DNA from: Ectopseudomonas guguanensis
GTDB lineage: Bacteria > Pseudomonadota > Gammaproteobacteria > Pseudomonadales > Pseudomonadaceae
Assembly: GCF_900104265.1 (NCBI RefSeq)
Contig: NZ_FNJJ01000015.1
Location: 102,860-166,859 of the forward strand
Direction: 5' to 3'
Length of the DNA: 64,000 nucleotides
Shown: piece by piece, positions 34,439 through 40,262 of the stretch
Layout of the letters: each line of letters starts with the position of its first letter
Numbering within the stretch: position 1 is the stretch's first letter
Program-made: the position numbers and the translations under genes
The notes under the pieces: generated by a model
What the model was told of the DNA's origin: nothing
Database searches by the model: none
The model's input: only the letters and a program-made list of their open reading frames with translations

Positions 34439-35989
34439 ATGGCCAACTTCAACCTGTTCAACACCCGCCAAGCCCAACTGCCGGCCAGCGACACGCTGAA
34501 CAAGCAGCAGGCGCCGGCTTATGCCTACAAGCCCAAGCACAAGCTGGCCCAGTTGGCGGTCACCGGTTGCCTGAACCAGACGTTCTACGCCGATGCGCAA
34601 ACCCAGTTGGCCGAAGTGCTCAAGCTAGTCGGCGAGCTGGACGCCCGCTACGTGGCCAAGGCCGCGCTCTATGCCCGCAAGAAGGGCCACATGAAGGACA
34701 TGCCGGCCCTGCTGCTGGCAGCCCTGGCCGCACAACGCTCGAGCCTGGTGCCAGCGCTGTTCGAGCAGGTGGTGGATAACGGCAAGATGCTGCGCACCTT
34801 CGTGCAGATCCTGCGTAGCGGCGTGACCGGACGCAAGTCGCTCGGTTCGCAGCCCAAGCGTCTGGTGCAGAACTGGCTGAACACCGCCAGCGAACGCCAA
34901 CTGCTGCAGGCCGCAGTCGGCAACCAGCCGTCGCTGGCCGACGTGGTGAAGATGGTTCACCCCAAGCCGAGCGAAGCCTGGCGTGAAGCCTTCTTCGCCT
35001 GGCTGATCGGCAAGCCGGCCGATGCTGCTGCCCTGCCGCCGTTGACCCACGCCCTGCTGGCGTTTCGCAGCGGCGCGAGCAGCGAGTTGCCGGACGTGCC
35101 GTTCCAGCTGCTCGGCAACGAGACGCTGAGCGCGGCGCAATGGGCCGAGCAAGCCCGTCGCATGGGCTGGCAGGCGCTACGCATGAACCTCAATACGCTG
35201 GTGCGCCATGGCGCATTCGCGATCGAGGGCTGTGCCGAAATGGTGGCGCGGCGTCTGGCCGATGGCGAGGCAATCGGCAAGGCGCGGGTCTACCCGTACC
35301 AGTTGCTGGCGGCCTACCGCATGACCGGCGACGGCGTGCCAGCGACGGTGCGCGAGGCGCTGCAGGATGCACTGGAGCTGTCGCTGAGCAATGTACCGGC
35401 GCTGAGCGGCCAGGTGGTGGTATGCCCGGACGTGTCCGGCTCTATGGCGAGCCCGGTGACCGGCTACCGCCAGGGCGCGACCACGGCGGTGCGCTGCATC
35501 GACGTGGCAGCGCTGGTGGCCGCAGCGATCCTGCGCAAGCAGCCGCAGGCCCAGTTGCTGCCGTTCGAGAACAAGGTGGTGAAGATGACGCTGAACCCGC
35601 GTGACAGCGTGATGAGCAACGCTTCGAGGCTGGCGGCGATCTGCGGCGGCGGCACCAGTTGCTCCGCCCCGCTGAAGCAGTTGGCCGATGCCAAGGCGAA
35701 AGTGGATACGCTGATTCTGGTTTCCGACAACGAATCCTGGATCGACGCCCGCCGCCATGGCGCCACCGAGACGCTGCGGCAGTGGGAGCGAATCAAGCAG
35801 TTCAACCCGCAAGCGCGGCTGATCTGCATCGACCTGCAACCCCATGGCACCACCCAGGCGCCGGATCGTGCGGACATCCTGAATGTCGGCGGCTTCAGCG
35901 ACGCGGTGTTCGACGTGGTGGCGCAGTTCGCCAGCGGCACCTTCGGCGCCGGCCACTGGGTCGACGCCATCGAGCAGATGGAGATATGA
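34439..35989 (+). CDS. rsr: Rsr, bacterial Ro60-like RNA-binding protein (TROVE + VWA domains)
   Basis: A protein of 516 residues. The TROVE HEAT-repeat ring spans about residues 15-320 (KAALYARKKGHMKDMPALLL, FVQILRSGVTGRKSLG). A von Willebrand A domain with the MIDAS motif DVSGSMASP follows near 331, and further MIDAS parts lie in GGGTSCSAPL and LVSDNES. Ro-like proteins bind Y RNAs and tether effectors such as PNPase for RNA decay or quality control. It is the first gene after the sigma-54 promoter, and its partner Y-like RNAs follow immediately. No frameshift is seen. Confidence 0.96.
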   Translation: MANFNLFNTRQAQLPASDTLNKQQAPAYAYKPKHKLAQLAVTGCLNQTFYADAQTQLAEVLKLVGELDARYVAKAALYARKKGHMKDMPALLLAALAAQRSSLVPALFEQVVDNGKMLRTFVQILRSGVTGRKSLGSQPKRLVQNWLNTASERQLLQAAVGNQPSLADVVKMVHPKPSEAWREAFFAWLIGKPADAAALPPLTHALLAFRSGASSELPDVPFQLLGNETLSAAQWAEQARRMGWQALRMNLNTLVRHGAFAIEGCAEMVARRLADGEAIGKARVYPYQLLAAYRMTGDGVPATVREALQDALELSLSNVPALSGQVVVCPDVSGSMASPVTGYRQGATTAVRCIDVAALVAAAILRKQPQAQLLPFENKVVKMTLNPRDSVMSNASRLAAICGGGTSCSAPLKQLADAKAKVDTLILVSDNESWIDARRHGATETLRQWERIKQFNPQARLICIDLQPHGTTQAPDRADILNVGGFSDAVFDVVAQFASGTFGAGHWVDAIEQMEI

Positions 35990-36037
35990 GAACGTGCCCG
36001 GCCAATTGGGGCCGGGCACACAGATCAACGATTCGAG

Positions 36038-36097
36038 CGTATTCGAATGCTGATGTGACTACATCCAAGACGTCTCATCACGAACTTGTCGACTACG
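36038..36097 (+). ncRNA. Y-RNA-like module 1, minimal (Ro-binding stem only)
   Basis: The outer stem CGTATTCGA/TCGACTACG pairs at 8 of 9 positions. The inner stem TGATGTGAC/GTCTCATCA also pairs at 8 of 9, with a 12-base loop that begins TACAT. It shares the CGAATGC (5' side) and TTGTCG (3' side) strings with the four modules that follow. It lacks any tRNA-like part. It is the weakest of the five. Confidence 0.55.
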
Positions 36098-36103
36098 AGC
36101 GAA

Positions 36104-36191
36104 GGCACGAATGCCAGTGGCTGTACATGGGTTATGCCGGTTTCGATACCGGCCCGTGGCAACACGGAACAGTCACTTATCTTGTCGTGCC
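36104..36191 (+). ncRNA. Y-RNA-like module 2, with T-arm-like hairpin and GNRA hairpin
   Basis: The outer stem GGCACGA/TCGTGCC is perfect. The inner stem AGTGGCTGT/ACAGTCACT is complete with one G-U pair. Both carry the shared CGAATGC and TTGTCG strings at the internal loops. The distal part is a hairpin GCCGGT-TTCGAT-ACCGGC followed by CCGTG-GCAA-CACGG, a GNRA tetraloop. There is no D-arm. This looks like a Y RNA whose effector module is a reduced tRNA mimic. Confidence 0.75.
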
Positions 36192-36207
36192 ACCTGATTC
36201 ACGATTT

Positions 36208-36335
36208 TGCGACGAATGCCGGTGGAACTACATCCTTTTAAGATCGAGGTTGCGGGTTCGAATCCCGTCGGCTCCATCACTGGGGGGCCGTAGCTCAATG
36301 GGAGAGCGCGAGTTTCACCACTCTTTGTCGTCGCA
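36208..36335 (+). ncRNA. yrlA: YrlA-like Y RNA module 3 with circularly permuted tRNA-like domain
   Basis: The Ro-binding stem is TGCGACGA/TCGTCGCA plus GGTGGAAC/GTTTCACC (one G-U), around the shared CGAATGC and TTGTCG internal loops. The inside holds a T arm GCGGG-TTCGAAT-CCCGT, an acceptor-like stem GGCTCC/GGGGCC closed by a loop, then TAGCTCAATGGGAGAGC, a full D arm with U8-A9 and GG equivalents. The order T arm, acceptor, D arm is a circular permutation of tRNA opened at the anticodon stem. Five T residues follow at 36338-36342. Confidence 0.9.
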
Positions 36336-36345
36336 TCTTTTTCAG

Positions 36346-36451
36346 GCAGCGAATGCCTTGGGTACTACATTGTGTCGCGGGTTCGAGCCCCGCCAGCCGC
36401 AAGGCTGTAGCTCAGTCGGTAGAGCAAATGTGCCCATCACCTCGTCGCTGC
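36346..36451 (+). ncRNA. yrlA: YrlA-like Y RNA module 4 with circularly permuted tRNA-like domain
   Basis: The Ro-binding stem is GCAGCGA/TCGCTGC plus TGGGTAC/GTGCCCA (one G-U), with the shared CGAATGC loop. The inside holds a perfect T arm GCGGG-TTCGAGC-CCCGC, an acceptor-like stem CAGCC/GGCTG capped by the GNRA tetraloop GCAA, and the D arm TAGCTCAGTCGGTAGAGC, which is indistinguishable from a canonical tRNA D arm. It begins only 10 bases after module 3 ends. Confidence 0.9.
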
Positions 36452-36494
36452 ACGGAGTTTCGGTGCGAGCCGAAGCACAACGAACACAAGGCCC

Positions 36495-36556
36495 GTAGGG
36501 TGCGCCGTGCGCACCAGTCATCAGGCGTATGCCCTGGTGCGCACAGCGCACCCTAC
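36495..36556. repeat. REP-like pair inside the Y RNA array
   Basis: GTAGGGTGCGCCGTGCGCACCA and its mirror TGGTGCGCACAGCGCACCCTAC (from 36535) flank a short centre. It lies between modules 4 and 5 and may separate their transcripts or mark an insertion into a once continuous array. Confidence 0.8.
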
Positions 36557-36620
36557 AGATGACGGCCTAGCCAAGGCGCAAGACTATCCATGCGACTAGC
36601 GCATGGCCTTTTGATTGACC

Positions 36621-36735
36621 CGGCGAATGCCGGTGGAACTACAGGACGTGAAGGTTGCGGGTTCGAACCCCGCCCCGGCAACGGGTAGCTCAACTGGATA
36701 GAGCGACGCGCATGTTTCACCAACGATTGTCGCCG
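36621..36735 (+). ncRNA. yrlA: YrlA-like Y RNA module 5 with circularly permuted tRNA-like domain
   Basis: The Ro-binding stem is CGGCGA/TCGCCG plus GGTGGAAC/GTTTCACC (one G-U), with the shared CGAATGC and TTGTCG strings. The inside holds the T arm GCGGG-TTCGAAC-CCCGC, an acceptor-like stem CCCG/CGGG capped by GCAA (GNRA), and the D arm TAGCTCAACTGGATAGAGC. It ends 41 bases before the rtcB start. Confidence 0.9.
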
Positions 36736-36776
36736 CACTGCAAACGCGCTGGCCCGGCCAGCCCGAATACGAGTGA

Positions 36777-38009
36777 ATGATGATGCAGAACAAAACCTAC
36801 AACCTGCTGGAAGTCGCCAACGGCAAGCCGATCAAACTGTGGACGCAAGGCGTGCCGGTGGAGGAAGACGCCAAGCAGCAGCTGATGAATACCGCGAAGA
36901 TGCCCTTCATCTTCAAGCACCTGGCCGTGATGCCGGACGTGCATTTGGGTAAGGGCTCGACCATCGGCAGCGTGATCCCCACGGTCGGCGCCATAATCCC
37001 GGCTGCGGTCGGGGTGGATATCGGTTGCGGCATGATCGCTGCGCGCACCTCGCTGATGGCCCACGACCTGCCGGACAACCTGGCCGGCCTGCGCGCAGCC
37101 ATCGAAAAAGCCGTGCCGCACGGGCGCAGCAACACGCGCGCCGGTCGCGACCGCGGCGCCTGGGAAAACGTGCCGGAGATGGCCGACCACGCCTGGTCGG
37201 CGCTGAGCGAGCGCTTCAAGGCGATCACCGACAAGTACCCGCGACTGGAGAAAACCAACAACCGCAAGCACCTGGGAACCCTGGGTACCGGCAACCACTT
37301 CATCGAGGTCTGCCTGGACGAGGCGGGCCGCGTCTGGTTCATGTTGCACAGCGGTTCGCGCGGTGTGGGTAACGCCATCGGCAACCTGTTCATCGAACTC
37401 GCCCAGGCCGATATGCGCCAGCACATCGCCAACCTGCCGGACCGCGACCTGGCCTACTTCGAGGAAGGCAGCCGGCACTTCGATGACTATGTGGAGGCCG
37501 TGGGCTGGGCGCAGGACTTCGCCAAGCAGAACCGCGCACTGATGATGCATGCAGTGATCGCGGCGGCCCGCGGGGTGATCGCCAAACCGTTCGAGGTCGC
37601 CCTGGAGGCGGTGAACTGCCATCACAACTACGTGCAGAAGGAGCGTCACTTCGGTGAAGAAGTGCTGGTAACCCGTAAAGGCGCGGTGTCGGCGAAGAAG
37701 GGCGAGCTGGGCATCATCCCCGGCTCCATGGGCGCCAAGAGCTACATCGTGCGCGGCCTGGGTAACGAGGAGGCATTCTGCTCCTGCAGCCACGGCGCCG
37801 GGCGCACCATGAGCCGGACCAAAGCGAAGAAGGTCTTCACCATCGAAGACCAGATCCGCGCCACGGCTCATGTGGAATGCCGCAAGGACGCCGATGTGAT
37901 CGACGAAATCCCGATGGCCTACAAGGACATCGACCAGGTAATGGACGCCCAGCGTGAGCTGGTGGAAGTGGTGCACACCCTACGTCAGGTGGTGTGCGTG
38001 AAAGGATAG
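36777..38009 (+). CDS. rtcB: RtcB, GTP-dependent RNA ligase
   Basis: A protein of 410 residues (E. coli 408). It carries all metal and GTP sites: PDVHLGKGSTIGSVIP, GVDIGCGMIAARTS near 80-90 (Asp and Cys ligands), GTGNHFIEV, HSGSRGVGN, NCHHNYVQKE, and the guanylylated His in CSHGAGRTMSR near 340. It joins 2',3'-cyclic phosphate or 3'-phosphate RNA ends to 5'-OH ends. Three ATGs in a row (36777, 36780, 36783) open the frame, and any could be used. Its message contains the Y RNAs as leader unless processed. Confidence 0.97.
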   Translation: MMMQNKTYNLLEVANGKPIKLWTQGVPVEEDAKQQLMNTAKMPFIFKHLAVMPDVHLGKGSTIGSVIPTVGAIIPAAVGVDIGCGMIAARTSLMAHDLPDNLAGLRAAIEKAVPHGRSNTRAGRDRGAWENVPEMADHAWSALSERFKAITDKYPRLEKTNNRKHLGTLGTGNHFIEVCLDEAGRVWFMLHSGSRGVGNAIGNLFIELAQADMRQHIANLPDRDLAYFEEGSRHFDDYVEAVGWAQDFAKQNRALMMHAVIAAARGVIAKPFEVALEAVNCHHNYVQKERHFGEEVLVTRKGAVSAKKGELGIIPGSMGAKSYIVRGLGNEEAFCSCSHGAGRTMSRTKAKKVFTIEDQIRATAHVECRKDADVIDEIPMAYKDIDQVMDAQRELVEVVHTLRQVVCVKG

Positions 38010-38048
38010 GAAGGCCGCTACCAGCGGCCTATGCAGGGAACGAAAGAA

Positions 38049-38837
38049 ATGAACGTGATGGAAAGCCACCCGCTCAGCAGCGCCGTGCGCACACGGGTGC
38101 AGGAAGAACTCGAACGACTCGAGCGCGAGCGCAACGTCAAGGTGCTCTATGCCTGCGAATCGGGCAGCCGCGCCTGGGGCTTTGCCTCGCCGGACAGCGA
38201 TTACGACGTGCGCTTCGTCTACGTGGAGAAGCCTGACTGGTTCGTCCAGGTCGATGCCCCGCGTGACGTGATCGAGCGCCCGCTGGATGACGCGCTGGAC
38301 GTCAGCGGCTGGGAGCTGCGCAAGACCTTGGGCCTGCTGCGCAAGTCCAACCCGACGCTGCTGGAGTGGCTCGACTCGCCGCTGGTATACCGCCAGGAAG
38401 ATCAGGCAACCGCACGCCTGCGCGAGCTGGCCGAGCATTTCTACAGCCCGCCGGCAGCGCGCAATCATTACCTGTCGATGGCGAAGAAGAACTTTCGCGG
38501 CTATCTGCAGGACGAGACGGTGCGCTTCAAGAAATACTTCTACGTGCTGCGCCCGCTGCTCGCCGTGCGCTGGATCGACCAGGGCCGTGGCCGGCCGCCG
38601 ATGACCTTTGCCGAGCTGCTGCAGACGGTAGACGATCCCGCACTGCTGGCCGAGGTGGACGAACTACTGGCCCTCAAGCGCAGCGCCGATGAGTCCGCCT
38701 ACGGCCCGCGCCGCCCTGCTTTGCATGCGTTCATCGAAACGCGACTGCAACAGCCGGTGCCGAGCCTGCCGAGTACCCGCGCGGACAGCAGCCTGCTCGA
38801 CACCTATCTGCGCGAGACGGTGAAACGCTACGCCTGA
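38049..38837 (+). CDS. RlaP-type predicted nucleotidyltransferase of the DNA polymerase beta superfamily
   Basis: A protein of 262 residues. The nucleotidyltransferase signature is clear: YACESGSRAWGFASPDSDYDVRF splits into the helix-turn GSRAWGFASPDSD and the metal acids in DYDVRFVY. Further parts (NPTLLEWLDSP, FKKYFYVLRPLLAVRW) match the RlaP/YcgL family linked to RNA repair. It lies between rtcB and rtcA, so it probably adds nucleotides to, or otherwise modifies, RNA ends in the same pathway. The start at 38049 has GAAAG before it; 38058 is also possible. Confidence 0.85.
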   Translation: MNVMESHPLSSAVRTRVQEELERLERERNVKVLYACESGSRAWGFASPDSDYDVRFVYVEKPDWFVQVDAPRDVIERPLDDALDVSGWELRKTLGLLRKSNPTLLEWLDSPLVYRQEDQATARLRELAEHFYSPPAARNHYLSMAKKNFRGYLQDETVRFKKYFYVLRPLLAVRWIDQGRGRPPMTFAELLQTVDDPALLAEVDELLALKRSADESAYGPRRPALHAFIETRLQQPVPSLPSTRADSSLLDTYLRETVKRYA

Positions 38838-38909
38838 ACCAAGTACCGTTCGCAGCCGATCCGCTATCCACCGTACGGATAGCGTGGCAACGATCACCAA
38901 GGATTACAG

Positions 38910-39935
38910 ATGAACAAGGATCTTATCGAACTGGACGGCGCCATTGGCGGCGGCCAGATACTGCGCAGCGCACTGAGCCTGTCGATGCTCACCGGCAAGC
39001 CGTTTCGCATTCACAACATCCGCGCCAAACGAAGTCGGCCGGGCTTGCTGCGCCAACATCTCACGGCGGTCGCGGCCGCCGCGCAGATCAGCTCGGCCCG
39101 GGTGGAAGGCGCGCAGCTCGGCTCGCAGAGCCTGAGTTTTGCGCCCGGCGCAATCCAGGGCGGCGACTATGACTTCGCCATCGGCACCGCTGGTAGCTGC
39201 AGCCTGGTGATGCAGACACTGCTACCCGCCCTGCTGCAAGCCGACCAGCCCAGCCGGGTGCACATCAGCGGTGGTACGCACAACCCGCTGGCGCCGCCCT
39301 TCGAGTTTCTCGAGCGGGCCTGGCTGCCGCTGCTCCGGCGCATGGGCGCGCAGGTGGAGATCGAACTGCTGCGCCATGGCTTCGCACCGGCTGGTGGCGG
39401 CGCAATCGCCCTGCAGGTCGCACCGTCGGTGCTAAGCCCGCTGCACTTGAAGGCGCCCGGCGCCGTTCACCACCAGCTGGCAACCGCGATGGTCGCGGAC
39501 GTGCCAGGCCATGTGGCCGAGCGCGAACTGGCGCGTGTCGGCAAGCGGATGAAGTGGCCGGAACAGGCACTGAAAGGTATCTGGCTGGACAAGCAGATCG
39601 GTCCGGGCAACGTGTTGCTGCTGGAAATCGCCTGCGAGCAAGTTACCGAGGTATTCAGCAGCGTCGGCCAGAGCAGCGTGCGCGCCGAGCAGGTCGCCGA
39701 CAGAGCCGTGGATCAAGCGCGGCATTGGCTGCACAGCGGCGCCGCCGTGGCCGAGCACCTGGCCGATCAGTTGCTGCTGCCACTGGCCATGGCCGGAGGC
39801 GGCAGCTTCAGCACAACGCACATGAGCGAACACCTGAGCAGCAACATCGAGGTGATCCGGCAGTTTCTGAACGTGGAGATTGTCTGCACCCAGGCCAACG
39901 AACGCGCCCTGCGGGTGGAGCTGCGGCGACGCTGA
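38910..39935 (+). CDS. rtcA: RtcA, RNA 3'-terminal phosphate cyclase
   Basis: A protein of 341 residues (E. coli 338). It opens with ELDGAIGGGQILRSALSLS, has the signature RHGFAPAGGGAIALQV, and the adenylylated His lies in FSTTHMSEHLSSNI near the C-terminus. It uses ATP to convert 3'-phosphate RNA ends to 2',3'-cyclic phosphates, which feed RtcB. AAGGATT precedes the ATG, 72 bp after the nucleotidyltransferase gene. Confidence 0.97.
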   Translation: MNKDLIELDGAIGGGQILRSALSLSMLTGKPFRIHNIRAKRSRPGLLRQHLTAVAAAAQISSARVEGAQLGSQSLSFAPGAIQGGDYDFAIGTAGSCSLVMQTLLPALLQADQPSRVHISGGTHNPLAPPFEFLERAWLPLLRRMGAQVEIELLRHGFAPAGGGAIALQVAPSVLSPLHLKAPGAVHHQLATAMVADVPGHVAERELARVGKRMKWPEQALKGIWLDKQIGPGNVLLLEIACEQVTEVFSSVGQSSVRAEQVADRAVDQARHWLHSGAAVAEHLADQLLLPLAMAGGGSFSTTHMSEHLSSNIEVIRQFLNVEIVCTQANERALRVELRRR

Positions 39936-40000
39936 AGGCCGCCGACTGCTCAGGGCTCTCCTATACTGAGTTTCCCCAAGCCCGTTTCAGGAGAGTCATC

Positions 40001-40246
40001 ATGCGTCGCACGCTCATGTTTCTCGCCGCCGCCCTGATCAGCCTGCCGCTATGGGCCATGCACTGCCCGCAGGACATGGCCAAGATCGATGCGTTGCTGC
40101 AAAGCGATCCGCCCGCCGATCCCGACTTGCTGGCCAGGGTCAAGGAACTGCGCGCCGAGGGCGAGGCGCTGCACAAGGCAGGGGATCACGCCGAGTCGGT
40201 CAAGGTACTTGGCGAAGCGCTGGATCTGCTGTCAGCCAGCGAGTGA
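40001..40246 (+). CDS. Small exported hypothetical protein
   Basis: A protein of 81 residues with a clear signal peptide (MRRTLMFLAAALISLPLWA, cleavage near WAMHC). A helical, charged mature part follows (ARVKELRAEGEALHKAGDHAES), resembling a single tetratricopeptide-like hairpin. A strong CAGGAG precedes the ATG. It lies between rtcA and the convergent kinase gene. It may have a role outside RNA repair; the function is unknown. Confidence 0.8.
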   Translation: MRRTLMFLAAALISLPLWAMHCPQDMAKIDALLQSDPPADPDLLARVKELRAEGEALHKAGDHAESVKVLGEALDLLSASE

Positions 40247-40262
40247 ATGGCCGCGTGCCAGC

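Noticed and set aside
35659..36498. Plus-strand frame of 279 codons overlapping the rsr 3' end and the Y RNAs
   Set aside because: It is a shifted frame of rsr continuing into structured RNA, with no ribosome site and no coding character.
36208..36735. Three ordinary tRNA genes in the rsr-rtcB spacer
   Set aside because: T arms precede D arms, acceptor stems are closed by short loops, and no anticodon arm lies between them. The arms belong to Y-RNA-like modules instead.
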